Below are positions 17,855-25,954 of a stretch of DNA of 46,455 nt, piece by piece. The DNA is taken from contig JAHJQZ010000032.1 in assembly GCA_018818925.1 (NCBI GenBank), positions 1-46,455 on the forward strand, read 5' to 3'. The stretch's first letter is position 1, and each line of letters starts with the position of its first letter. The notes under the pieces were generated by a model. It saw only the letters and a program-made list of their open reading frames with translations, did no database searches and was not told where the DNA came from. Position numbers and translations under genes: made by a program. The DNA comes from Alphaproteobacteria bacterium (GTDB taxonomy: Bacteria > Pseudomonadota > Alphaproteobacteria > Rhizobiales > Devosiaceae).

Positions 17855-19095
17855 CAGGCGGTCTCCGGTCTTTGGCCCGTGGAGGGCATTGGGGCAAAAA
17901 GGCTCTGGTCGATTTCGCTCAGTGCCTTGGCGCACAAGCCGCGGAAGATCGGCTCGGACTCGTCGCCATGGGTCAAGATGCGCGGCACGCCATGCACACG
18001 CCCGACAAGCGAGGCGGCGATGGAACTCTCGATCTCGTCGCGCATCAGCGGCAGCGCCTCGGCGCCGGAGCCGACGATGACGATATAGGACAGGTCGAAC
18101 ACCGTCATCAGCCGGTTGATGCCGAAGCCGATGGCGCTGCCGGCCATCTTGAAGGCATGCACCGCGTTGCGCTCGCCACGGCGCGCCGACTGGATGAGTT
18201 CGACATATTGACGATAGGGCACGGCCGGCGCCGGCGGCGCCGTGTCCGGTACGCTATAGGCGGCGCGCAGCACGCCGTAATCGGCGGCGTAGGCCTCGAT
18301 GCAGCCGCGCGTGCCGCAGCGGCACAGGGCACCATCGGGAATATGGACCATGTGGCCGAATTCGGTTGCGGCGTCCTCGGACAGGCCGACATTGCGGCCA
18401 TGAAACGACATGCCCATGGCGACGGTCGAACCGACATAGACGGTCGCGACATTGGCATCGTGCAATTGCGGATACAAAAGCCGCGTGCCCTCGGCCAGAA
18501 GCCGGCCGCGCTTGTAAAGCCTCAGAGGCAGGTCCGAGGCAATGCCGATGACGTCGCCGAGAGCCTGTCCGGCCAGTCCGGAGATCGGCGACCAGGTCAG
18601 CCCGGTGCCGGCGCGGTTGAGGATGCCCTGCACCGATGCCGAGATGTTGACGATGCGCGGCGCCTCGCGCGGATTGCGCACCCTTATGCGCTGCGCCTGC
18701 TCGGCAAGGAACACGGCCGGGCGAATTTTGTCGAATGTGTGCGGGCCGAGCGGGGCCTCGATGCGGTCGACCATTGTGCCGCCATAGTCGATCAGCGAGC
18801 AGCTCGAGCGATTGACGTCGAGTTCGAACAAGAGGGCATAGGCGACATCGCGATTGTGGCCGAGCCGGACGGCGGGGCGGCCGCGCGACTTCTGGTCGGA
18901 TTGCGGCTCATCGAGATCCTTGAGGATGCCCTGGCCGACGAAGTCGGCGGCAATGGCCGTGATGGTGGCGTGCGACAGCCCGGTTTCGGCGGCGAGCGAG
19001 GTGCGCGCCAAAGGCCCCGAGCGCCTGAGGACGTCGAGTGCCAAACCGCGATTCTGACGACGGATGGTGTCCGTGTCGCTTCCGACGCGTGCCAC
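17854..19095 (-). CDS. ROK-family transcriptional repressor (XylR/NagC-type)
   Basis: A 413-aa sugar-responsive regulator. An N-terminal winged helix (IRRQNRGLALDVL...LARTSLAAETGLSHATITAIAADFV) is joined to a ROK sugar-kinase-like domain. EFGH (about 245-248) and the zinc cluster C-R-C-G-T-R-G-C (258-265) are intact. The GTG start at 19095 has a strong GGGAGG site at correct spacing and gives the usual N-terminus. It is divergent from xylF, so xylFHG is the likely target and xylose or a related sugar the likely effector. Its stop codon overlaps the haloperoxidase start, an unusual partner for a ROK regulator. Confidence 0.88.
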   Translation of the reverse strand: MARVGSDTDTIRRQNRGLALDVLRRSGPLARTSLAAETGLSHATITAIAADFVGQGILKDLDEPQSDQKSRGRPAVRLGHNRDVAYALLFELDVNRSSCSLIDYGGTMVDRIEAPLGPHTFDKIRPAVFLAEQAQRIRVRNPREAPRIVNISASVQGILNRAGTGLTWSPISGLAGQALGDVIGIASDLPLRLYKRGRLLAEGTRLLYPQLHDANVATVYVGSTVAMGMSFHGRNVGLSEDAATEFGHMVHIPDGALCRCGTRGCIEAYAADYGVLRAAYSVPDTAPPAPAVPYRQYVELIQSARRGERNAVHAFKMAGSAIGFGINRLMTVFDLSYIVIVGSGAEALPLMRDEIESSIAASLVGRVHGVPRILTHGDESEPIFRGLCAKALSEIDQSLFAPMPSTGQRPETA

Positions 19096-19405
19096 CGCCT
19101 TGTCCTCCCACTCCTTCGCCAAAGCACCTGTCCCGAAGTGGCCGAGAGGTCGGAGACATCGGCGGAAGCAGGCTATGTCCTTTGGCTTGCGGCGTTTCCA
19201 CCCGTGACTTGGGCACGCCCTCGATCCTTTTTCCAGCCGCGCGGAAAAGGGTGGCTTATTGTATACCCGAAAAGGAGGTTGACACGGCAAAAGTCCCGTG
19301 TCACTCCTTTTTTCGAGCATCAAAATAATTGCTCAACTTGGTTGCAAAATACGTAACCACATTCTGCAAAGCCGGATGGAGTGTCCGTCCGCACGGGAGG
19401 AAATC
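19096..19405. promoter_or_regulatory. 310-bp divergent control region between the ROK gene and xylF
   Basis: No gene is seen. The region turns AT-rich towards xylF. It holds a long inverted repeat (19270-19311) and smaller dyads: CAAC-TTG-GTTG at 19334-19344 and GGTTGC...GTAACC at 19340-19358. These last are candidates for the ROK operator, since ROK repressors bind AT-rich dyads near the promoter. No -35/-10 pair is certain. Confidence 0.5.
19270..19311 (+). repeat. long near-perfect inverted repeat upstream of xylF
   Basis: AAAAGGAG (19270-19277), a GT bulge and TGACACGG (19280-19287) pair with CCGTGTCA (19296-19303) and CTCCTTTT (19304-19311) around an 8-nt loop. A 16-bp stem with a 2-nt bulge results, followed by more T. 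It looks like a terminator, but no gene ends upstream, so an operator or leader-RNA role is more likely. Confidence 0.7.
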
Positions 19406-20440
19406 ATGAAACTGTTCACTGCCGCCCTTTTGGGCGCAACCATGCTTGCCGGTATGACTGGTTCGGCGATGGCGCTGACCGTTGGCGTGTCCTGGTCCAA
19501 CTTCCAGGAAGAACGCTGGAAGACTGACGAAGCCGCGATCAAGGCCGCTCTTGAAGCCGCCGGTGCCGAATACATTTCCGCCGATGCGCAGTCGTCCGCA
19601 GCCAAGCAGCTCGCCGACGTCGAGAGCCTCATCACCCAGGGCGCCGACGCGCTCATCGTTCTCGCCCAGGATTCCGACGCCATCGGCCCGGCCGTCCAGA
19701 AGGCCGTCGACGAGGGTATTCCGGTTGTCGGTTACGACCGTCTGATCGAGAACCCGGACGCGTTCTACATCACCTTCGACAACAAGGAAGTCGGCCGCAT
19801 GCAGGCGCGTGCCGTCTTCGCGGCCCAGCCGACCGGCAACTACGTCTTCATCAAGGGTTCGGGCGCCGATCCGAATGCGGACTTCCTGTTCTCCGGCCAG
19901 ATGGAAGTGCTCAAGGACGCGCTTGATTCCGGCGCGGTCAAGAATGTCGGCGAAGCCTATACCGACGGTTGGGTTCCCGAGAATGCCCAGCGCAACATGG
20001 AGCAGTTCCTGACGGCCAACAACAACGACGTGCAGGCCGTTGTCGCTTCCAATGACGGCACCGCCGGTGGCGTCGTCGCGGCTCTCGCCGCCCAGGGCAT
20101 GGCTGGTTCGGTTCCGGTCTCCGGTCAGGACGGCGACCATGCCGCTCTGAACCGCGTTGCGCTCGGCACGCAGACCGTTTCGGTCTGGAAGGACGCTCGT
20201 GAACTCGGCAAGAAGGCCGCCGAGATCGCCGTCCAGCTGGCCAATGGCGCCGCCATGACCGACGTCGAAGGTTCGGTTATGTTCGACGGTGGCCCGAAGG
20301 GCGTCAACATGACGTCCTACTTCCTGGCACCGAATCCGATCACCCGCGACAACCTCAACGAAGTCGTCGATGCGGGCTGGATTTCCAAGGACGCCCTGTG
20401 CCAGGGCGTGGCGGCCGGTACGGTCGAAATCTGCGGCTGA
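19406..20440 (+). CDS. xylF: D-xylose-type ABC transporter substrate-binding protein
   Basis: Periplasmic sugar-binding protein (family 2, ribose/xylose-like) of 344 aa. The signal peptide ends near ...GSAMA. Segments matching E. coli XylF as I recall it include EERWKTDE near the mature N-terminus, [44 protein letters not shown] and SGQDGD. The start at 19406 follows GGGAGG. First gene of xylF-xylH-xylG and divergent from a ROK repressor. The mRNA downstream contains two stem-loops. D-xylose is the best guess for the ligand; a related pentose cannot be excluded. Confidence 0.9.
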   Translation: MKLFTAALLGATMLAGMTGSAMALTVGVSWSNFQEERWKTDEAAIKAALEAAGAEYISADAQSSAAKQLADVESLITQGADALIVLAQDSDAIGPAVQKAVDEGIPVVGYDRLIENPDAFYITFDNKEVGRMQARAVFAAQPTGNYVFIKGSGADPNADFLFSGQMEVLKDALDSGAVKNVGEAYTDGWVPENAQRNMEQFLTANNNDVQAVVASNDGTAGGVVAALAAQGMAGSVPVSGQDGDHAALNRVALGTQTVSVWKDARELGKKAAEIAVQLANGAAMTDVEGSVMFDGGPKGVNMTSYFLAPNPITRDNLNEVVDAGWISKDALCQGVAAGTVEICG

Positions 20441-20457
20441 TCGCCGAGATCGCCTGA

Positions 20458-20519
20458 CGCGGACGTAAGGTCCGCGATACGCTAGCAGTGTGCCGCAGCT
20501 CGAATCCGAGCTGCGGCAC
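20458..20519 (+). other. two intercistronic stem-loops between xylF and xylH
   Basis: Hairpin A: CGCGGAC (20458-20464), 5-nt loop, GTCCGCG (20470-20476). Hairpin B: a perfect 13-bp stem GTGCCGCAGCTCG (20490-20502), loop AATC, with its complement at 20507-20519. Neither has a T run. They probably stabilise the xylF message and lower xylHG expression. Confidence 0.75.
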
Positions 20520-20555
20520 CACTCGGCATCGGACCCAATTGGGAAGCATAGCCAA

Positions 20556-21890
20556 ATGTCCGCACCCAATATCGCGACGAAAAGCGATCCTGTTCCTTCA
20601 TCACAAAATCGCGCTTCGCACGCGCAAAGCGGCCCCATTCGCCGCTTTCTGAACGCCACCGAACTCGATACCCGCATGCTCGGCATGATTGCCGCCCTGG
20701 CCCTGGTGTGGGTGGGTTTTCACATTTTCTCCGGCGGTGTGTTCATCACGCCGCGCAATCTGTGGAATCTCAGCGTCCAGACCTCCTCGACCGCCGTCAT
20801 GGCGACCGGCATGGTGCTGATCATCGTCACCCGCAACATCGATCTGTCGGTCGGCTCCGTTCTCGGCGTTCTTGGCATGATCATGGGTGTCATGCAGGCG
20901 GAAATCCTGCCCCAGTTCATCGGGTTCGGCAGTCCGCTGATGTGGATCCTCTCCCTTGCGATCGGCCTTGCGGCCGGTGCCGCCATCGGCGCCCTGCACG
21001 GCGTCATCATTGCCTATCTCAGAGTGCCGGCCTTCATCGTCACGCTCGGTGGCTACCTCGCCTGGCGCGGCGCGGCATGGTGGGTCACGACCGGCCGCAC
21101 CGTGGCTCCGATGGATCAGGCCTTCGCCCTGATGGGCGGCGGTACTTACGGCGCCATCGGTTCGACCGCCAGCTGGGTCGTCGCGGCATTTGTTTGCGCC
21201 GTCATCGTCTGGGGCCTCTATTCCGGCCGCAAGCAGCGCCGGCGCTTCAATTTCCCGCTGCGCCCGATATGGGCCGAGGTCACGCTCGGGGTGCTCGCCT
21301 GCGCGGCTACGCTCGCCGCGGTCTGGGTGGCTAATTCCTACGAATGGCCGAGCCGCGTCGCCGCGCGCTATGCCCAGGCCAACAACATCCCGATCCCCGA
21401 GGGCGGGCTGTTCATCGCTCACGGCATCGCCGTTCCGGTCCTTATCATGCTGGGCGTGGCCGTGCTGATGACCTTCATATCGATGCGGACGCGGTTCGGG
21501 CGCTATGTGTTCGCCATGGGCGGCAATCCCGAGGCAGCCGAACTCGCCGGCATCAATACGCGGCGGGTCACGGTGATGATCTTCACGATCATGGGCATGC
21601 TGTGCGCGGTGTCCGGCGCGATCACCACGGCGCGCCTCAACGCCGCGACCAACGCCGCCGGCACCTATGACGAAATGTTCGTCATCGCGGCGGCCGTCAT
21701 CGGCGGCACCTCGTTCAACGGCGGAGTCGGAACCGTTGCCGGAGCGGTGCTCGGCGCACTCGTCATGCAATCGCTGAAATCGGGCATGGTGCTCATGGGC
21801 GTCGACACGCCGCTGCAGAACATTGTGGTCGGTATCGTCCTGGTCGTTGCGGTCTGGCTCGATACCCTTTACCGCCAACGTGCCAAGTAG
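20556..21890 (+). CDS. xylH: xylose-type sugar ABC transporter permease
   Basis: Inner-membrane permease of 444 aa in the ribose/xylose (RbsC/XylH) family. A cytoplasmic N-terminal tail of about 45 residues precedes the first membrane segment; about ten hydrophobic segments follow. Family motifs are [40 protein letters not shown], and the coupling region [13 protein letters not shown]. The late segment [23 protein letters not shown] is also typical. XylH-type permeases are longer than RbsC, as here. The start at 20556 is preceded by a GGGAAG element. XylG starts 11 nt after its stop. Confidence 0.92.
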   Translation: MSAPNIATKSDPVPSSQNRASHAQSGPIRRFLNATELDTRMLGMIAALALVWVGFHIFSGGVFITPRNLWNLSVQTSSTAVMATGMVLIIVTRNIDLSVGSVLGVLGMIMGVMQAEILPQFIGFGSPLMWILSLAIGLAAGAAIGALHGVIIAYLRVPAFIVTLGGYLAWRGAAWWVTTGRTVAPMDQAFALMGGGTYGAIGSTASWVVAAFVCAVIVWGLYSGRKQRRRFNFPLRPIWAEVTLGVLACAATLAAVWVANSYEWPSRVAARYAQANNIPIPEGGLFIAHGIAVPVLIMLGVAVLMTFISMRTRFGRYVFAMGGNPEAAELAGINTRRVTVMIFTIMGMLCAVSGAITTARLNAATNAAGTYDEMFVIAAAVIGGTSFNGGVGTVAGAVLGALVMQSLKSGMVLMGVDTPLQNIVVGIVLVVAVWLDTLYRQRAK

Positions 21891-21901
21891 GAGCGACACA
21901 T

Positions 21902-22687
21902 ATGCTTGAAAAGGCAACGCCTCTCGTCGAGTTGCAGCACATCAAGTTGGCATTTGGCGGCATTCACGCGGTCGACGACGTTTCGATCGACCTGTATCCG
22001 GGCGAAGTGGTCGGGATCGTCGGGCACAATGGCGCCGGCAAGTCCTGCCTGATCAAGGTCCTGTCGGGCGCCTATCAGCGCGACGAGGGCAAGATCCTGA
22101 TCGAGGGCAAGGAAGCCACGATCAACAATCCGCGCGACGCCAAGGCCTATGGCATCGAGACGATCTACCAGACGCTCGCCGTCGCCGACAATGTCGACGC
22201 CGCAGCCAACCTGTTCCTCGGGCGCGAGCTCAAGACCGGCTGGGGAACGCTCGACGACGTGGCGATGGAAGCGGAAACCCGCAAGATCATGGGCCGCCTC
22301 AACCCGAACTTCGAGCGGTTCAAAACCCCGGTCGTCGCCCTGTCGGGCGGCCAGCGGCAGTCGGTCGCCATCGCGCGGGCGATCTATTTCAACGCCCGCA
22401 TCCTGATCATGGACGAGCCCACCGCGGCGCTCGGCCCGCAGGAGACCCAGCAGGTCGGCGAACTGATCCGCCAGCTCAAGGCCGACGGCATCGGCATTTT
22501 CCTGATCAGCCACGACATCCATGACGTGTTCGATCTTTCCGATCGCGTCGCGGTCATGAAGAACGGGCGGATGGTCGGCACGGCCAGAACCGAAGACGTG
22601 ACCAAGGACGAGGTGCTCGGCATGATCATCCTCGGCAAATGCCCGCCGGCGGCAGTGCCGGGTCCCGGTGCCATCGTCGACGCCTGA
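21902..22687 (+). CDS. xylG: sugar ABC transporter ATP-binding protein, single-domain XylG type
   Basis: ATPase of the xylose-type importer, 261 aa. Walker [10 protein letters not shown]-loop YQTLAVADN, signature LSGGQRQSV, Walker B ILIMDEP and H-loop ISHDIHD are present once each. E. coli XylG and most sugar ATPases of this family are double-length with two ABC domains. This one carries a single complete domain and must act as a homodimer. No second-half remnant lies downstream, where the stop is followed by a terminator. Ribosome site AGGAG is at good distance. Confidence 0.9.
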   Translation: MLEKATPLVELQHIKLAFGGIHAVDDVSIDLYPGEVVGIVGHNGAGKSCLIKVLSGAYQRDEGKILIEGKEATINNPRDAKAYGIETIYQTLAVADNVDAAANLFLGRELKTGWGTLDDVAMEAETRKIMGRLNPNFERFKTPVVALSGGQRQSVAIARAIYFNARILIMDEPTAALGPQETQQVGELIRQLKADGIGIFLISHDIHDVFDLSDRVAVMKNGRMVGTARTEDVTKDEVLGMIILGKCPPAAVPGPGAIVDA

Positions 22688-22724
22688 GGCGTGGGCCACG
22701 AGATTTTTGTCGTCGAATCTTCAC

Positions 22725-22757
22725 ACAGGCGCCGGTCGATCGGCGCCTGTTTTGTCT
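22725..22757 (+). terminator. rho-independent terminator after xylFHG
   Basis: A perfect 10-bp stem ACAGGCGCCG (22725-22734) / CGGCGCCTGT (22741-22750) with a 6-nt loop is followed by TTTGTCTT, 38 bp beyond the xylG stop. Confidence 0.85.
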
Positions 22758-22832
22758 TGGTTTTCGAAACCGAACGCGATTAGGTTCCCTGTCCGGCGCC
22801 CAGAGCCGGATCTTGAAAGAGCTGTGACTGGC

Positions 22833-23906
22833 ATGAAACGGGCCGCGCCGCGACGCGCACCGACGGAAAGCGATGTTGCCGAGCTCGCCGGCGTCTCCCA
22901 GTCGGCGGTATCGCGTGCCTTCACGCCCGGCGCCAGCGTCGCCGAAACGACGCGCATGCGCATTCTCGATGCGGCGCAGACGCTGGGCTACCAGCCCAAC
23001 CTGATGGCGCGGTCGCTGGCGACGAGCCGCTCCAACATCGTGGCGCTGGCGATCTCCTATCTGGAAAACCCCTTCTATGCCCAGGTGGTCAACGCCCTGT
23101 CGGACCGGCTGCGCGCGACCGGACGGCACATCCTTTTGTTCACCAGCCCGCCCGGCGAGGACGCCGACCCGGCCCTCGAACGGGTTCTATCCTACCAGGT
23201 CGACGCCATCGTCATGACCGCGACCACGGCTTCGCTGGAGCTGGCGCTGCAATGCCAGAAATCGGGCGTGCCGATCGTGCAGATCAACCGCGACAGCACC
23301 CTGCCGGGCATATCGACGGTCAGGGGCGAGAACCGGCGGGCTGGCGAACGGATCGCCGCATTCCTGTACGCCGGCGGTCACAGGCGCTATGCCTTTGTCG
23401 GCGGCGCGCCGGATTCGACCACCGGAAGGGCGCGCGGCGCAGCCTTTGCCGGCTATCTCGATGCGCGCGGCGCACCGCCGGTTGTGATGACGCACGGCCA
23501 CTACACCTTCGACGGCGCCGCCCAGGCCGTACGCGGCATGCTGTCGGGTCCCGACCGGCCGGACGCGATCTTTTGCGCTTCGGACTATATGGCTTTCGCC
23601 GCGATCGGGGTGGCCAGGCGCGAATTCGGCCTCGATGTGCCCGGCGACATCTCCATCGTCGGGTTCGACGACGTGCCCGAGGCCGGGCGCACCGCCTATG
23701 ACCTGACGACCTATTCGCAGCCGGCTTCGGCCCTGGTCGAGGAGGCGATAAAGATCATCGATCTGCTGATCGAGGACCCGACGCGCCGCGCCATGCGCCG
23801 CGAGGTGCGCGGCCAATTGCTGGTCCGCGGTACGGCGCGCGTTCCCAAGGACGGAATCGTCGTCGAAAACGACGAGCGCGTCTGGCGCGGTGCCGAGGCC
23901 GAATAG
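22833..23906 (+). CDS. LacI/GalR-family transcriptional regulator, possibly PckR-like
   Basis: A 357-aa regulator with an N-terminal LacI helix-turn-helix (TESDVAELAGVSQSAVSRAFTPG), hinge segment YQPNLMARSLATSRS, and a periplasmic-binding-protein-like effector domain. It lies directly upstream of pckA on the same strand, after the xyl terminator. In Sinorhizobium meliloti the LacI-type PckR controls pckA and other central carbon genes, so a PckR-like role is plausible. A sugar-specific regulator for xylFHG is the alternative. Start 22833 (ATG) is used; an in-frame GTG at 22824 is also possible. No terminator is seen between it and pckA. Confidence 0.88.
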   Translation: MKRAAPRRAPTESDVAELAGVSQSAVSRAFTPGASVAETTRMRILDAAQTLGYQPNLMARSLATSRSNIVALAISYLENPFYAQVVNALSDRLRATGRHILLFTSPPGEDADPALERVLSYQVDAIVMTATTASLELALQCQKSGVPIVQINRDSTLPGISTVRGENRRAGERIAAFLYAGGHRRYAFVGGAPDSTTGRARGAAFAGYLDARGAPPVVMTHGHYTFDGAAQAVRGMLSGPDRPDAIFCASDYMAFAAIGVARREFGLDVPGDISIVGFDDVPEAGRTAYDLTTYSQPASALVEEAIKIIDLLIEDPTRRAMRREVRGQLLVRGTARVPKDGIVVENDERVWRGAEAE

Positions 23907-24225
23907 TCGTATTCCCAAAAGGGATTGCTCCAAATCAAGGGACGCCGGCGAGAAATCCTGTAGTCAAAACTCCTGAAAACAGCTATTGCATGCGCATGCA
24001 AAACCGATACGTTATCGGGCAAAAAGACGAAAGCCGCGCTTCAGACTGCGGCGAAATAAGGAATACAGCCCGGTTTTCGTATCTCGTATAAACGAAAATC
24101 GATGAGGGGAGAGGAACCCTATTGGCCCAAGCGGCCACCGCCAGAGGAGGGACGGTGACCGTGAAGGGCTTTTTGTGCCCCCGCAAGGGACCGAACCGAG
24201 ACCGCAACCCAATGGACCATCTGTC
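23907..24225. promoter_or_regulatory. pckA upstream region with three dyads
   Basis: This 319-bp region has no credible separate gene. It contains a perfect 16-bp palindrome at 23986-24001, a 6-3-6 inverted repeat CCGATA/TATCGG at 24004-24018, and TTTTCGT/ACGAAAA arms at 24074-24080 and 24092-24098 flanking a TATAAA-like hexamer (24087-24092). GC-rich purine-rich sequence follows (about 24103-24160). The pckA promoter must lie here. Confidence 0.6.
23986..24001. promoter_or_regulatory. perfect 16-bp palindrome upstream of pckA (LacI-type operator candidate)
   Basis: TTGCATGCGCATGCAA is fully self-complementary with a central CG, as in many LacI-family operators. It lies between the LacI-type gene and pckA, about 225 bp before the pckA start. 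No second copy was noticed before fba. Confidence 0.6.
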
Positions 24226-25821
24226 ATGATCCTTGAGCCTACCCCAGCATCCATCGTCGAAACCCTGTCGCGTAACGCCGACACCATGCACGCCAATACG
24301 GCAACCGCCGGCCTGGTGCGCCTGTCGCGCGAGCGCAACGAGACCGAGCTCACCAAGGACGGTGCGCTGGCGGCAAGAACCGGCAAATTCACCGGTAGGT
24401 CGCCCAAAGACAAATACATCGTCGGGGACGCGACCACCAACGACACGGTGTGGTGGGGAAACAACGGCCGCATGGAGCGGGACAAGTTCGACCTGCTGCT
24501 CAACGATCTGATCGAGCACGGCAAGGGCAAGACCCTGTTTCGCCAGCAATTGTTCGCCGGTGCCGATCCGGACAACCGCATGGCCATCGACGTGGTCTCG
24601 GAAAGCGCCTGGCATGCCCTGTTCATCCGCCATCTGCTGATCCGGCCGGGCGCCGATGAGCTGGCCGGGCTCAGCCCGGACGTGTGCGTGGTGCATCTGC
24701 CCTCATTCAAGGCCGATCCGGCGCGCCACGGCACCCGCACCTCGACCTGCATCGCGCTCGACCTGACGCGCAACATCGTCCTGATCTGCGGCAGCTACTA
24801 TGCCGGCGAGATCAAGAAGAGCGTGTTCTCGCTCTACAATTTCCACGCGCCCGAGCGCGACGTCTTCCCCATGCATTGCTCGGCCAATGTCGGTCCCAAG
24901 GGCGACACGACGATCTTCTTCGGCCTTTCCGGCACGGGCAAGACGACCCTGTCGACCTCGGCCGACCGGTCGCTTGTCGGTGACGACGAACATGGCTGGG
25001 GCCCGCACGGCGTCTTCAATCTCGAGGGCGGGTGCTACGCCAAGGCGATCAACCTCAGCGAAAAGACCGAACCGGAGATCTTCGCCGCCGCCCGCCAGCC
25101 CGGCTCCATTCTCGAAAATGTCGTCCTGAAGGAAGATGGCACGCCCGATTACGACGACGACAGTCTGACCGAGAACACTCGCATCGCCTACACGTTGTCG
25201 GCAATTCCCAATCGCGTCGACAGCGGGCTGGCGCCGGCACCCAGGAACGTCGTCCTGCTGGCGGCCGATGCATTCGGCGTCTTGCCGCCGCTGGCCAAGC
25301 TGACCCCGAAGCGGGCGATCTACTTCTTCCTGTCCGGCTACACCGCCAAGCTCGCCGGCACCGAACGCGGCATCACCGAGCCCGAGGCCACCTTCTCGGC
25401 CTGTTTCGGCGCGCCGTTCCTGGCGCAGTTCCCGGCGGTCTACGGCAGGATGCTGGCCAAGCGTCTGGCCACGTCCGGCGCCACCTGCTGGCTGTTGAAC
25501 ACCGGCTGGTCCGGTGGTGCGTACGGGGTCGGCAAGCGCATGTCGCTGCCGGTGACCCGGCGGCTCCTGTCCGCGGCAATTGGCGGAGAGCTTGACGAAG
25601 CCGAATTCGTTGCCGAGCCCTATTTCGGCCTGTGGGTGCCCAAAAGCGTCGAGGGCGTCGACGATACCTTGCTGCTGCCGGAGCAGACCTGGGCCGACAA
25701 GGACGCCTACAAGGCGACCGCGGCCAGGCTTTCGACCCTGTTCGACGAGAATTTCGCCAGGCTCGGCGCCGACGCGGCCCAGGTCGTGGCCGATGGCGTC
25801 GCCAAGAGCTACGCCGCCTGA
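24226..25821 (+). CDS. pckA: phosphoenolpyruvate carboxykinase (ATP)
   Basis: Cytoplasmic enzyme that converts oxaloacetate plus ATP to PEP plus CO2, the first step of gluconeogenesis. The 531-aa length suits the ATP-dependent class. Landmarks are TGRSPKDKY (about 56-64), the P-loop GLSGTGKTT (about 233-241), the metal-binding LVGDDEHGW (about 250-258), and NTGWSGGAYGVGKR. The ATG at 24226 gives a normal N-terminus but has no clear ribosome site. An in-frame GTG at 24175, preceded by GAAGGG, would add 17 residues. The neighbouring LacI regulator and aldolase fit a gluconeogenic cluster. Confidence 0.95.
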   Translation: MILEPTPASIVETLSRNADTMHANTATAGLVRLSRERNETELTKDGALAARTGKFTGRSPKDKYIVGDATTNDTVWWGNNGRMERDKFDLLLNDLIEHGKGKTLFRQQLFAGADPDNRMAIDVVSESAWHALFIRHLLIRPGADELAGLSPDVCVVHLPSFKADPARHGTRTSTCIALDLTRNIVLICGSYYAGEIKKSVFSLYNFHAPERDVFPMHCSANVGPKGDTTIFFGLSGTGKTTLSTSADRSLVGDDEHGWGPHGVFNLEGGCYAKAINLSEKTEPEIFAAARQPGSILENVVLKEDGTPDYDDDSLTENTRIAYTLSAIPNRVDSGLAPAPRNVVLLAADAFGVLPPLAKLTPKRAIYFFLSGYTAKLAGTERGITEPEATFSACFGAPFLAQFPAVYGRMLAKRLATSGATCWLLNTGWSGGAYGVGKRMSLPVTRRLLSAAIGGELDEAEFVAEPYFGLWVPKSVEGVDDTLLLPEQTWADKDAYKATAARLSTLFDENFARLGADAAQVVADGVAKSYAA

Positions 25822-25844
25822 TAGGCTTTTTCCAATAAGGACCG

Positions 25845-25876
25845 CCGCGCGAGGCGTCGTGCCCCGCGCGGTTTTC
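25845..25876 (+). terminator. terminator after pckA
   Basis: CCGCGCG (25845-25851) pairs with CGCGCGG (25865-25871), with an inner GGC/GCC extension, then TTTT. It lies 24 bp after the pckA stop and separates pckA from the aldolase gene. Confidence 0.75.
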
Positions 25877-25954
25877 CGGTTAGGTCTTGACCGGGCGCTT
25901 TATCTGCGGGCAAGACAATCCCGACCCTCCCCCGAACGAAATCGGATCGCTCAC

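Noticed and set aside
14765-18088. Open frame of about 1,100 codons on the plus strand opposite the CRTAC1 and haloperoxidase genes
   Set aside because: It is antisense to two well-supported genes, has Arg/Gly/Ala/His-rich composition without domains, and is explained by GC-biased third positions. Similar antisense frames at 161-1207, 1736-3112, 3331-4779, 4870-6048, 9513-10880, 19301-20686, 20601-21917 and 27090-28928 were dropped for the same reason.
19279-19284. TTGACA as a -35 box for xylF
   Set aside because: It lies inside the long inverted repeat and no -10-like hexamer is found 16-18 nt downstream, so it is not listed as a promoter.
24100-24225. Riboswitch in the pckA leader
   Set aside because: Purine-rich and GC-rich sequence suggests structure, but I recognise no known riboswitch consensus.
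25580-25954. In-frame extension of the aldolase back into pckA
   Set aside because: The extension has no aldolase homology and crosses a terminator; the standard aldolase start is at 25955.
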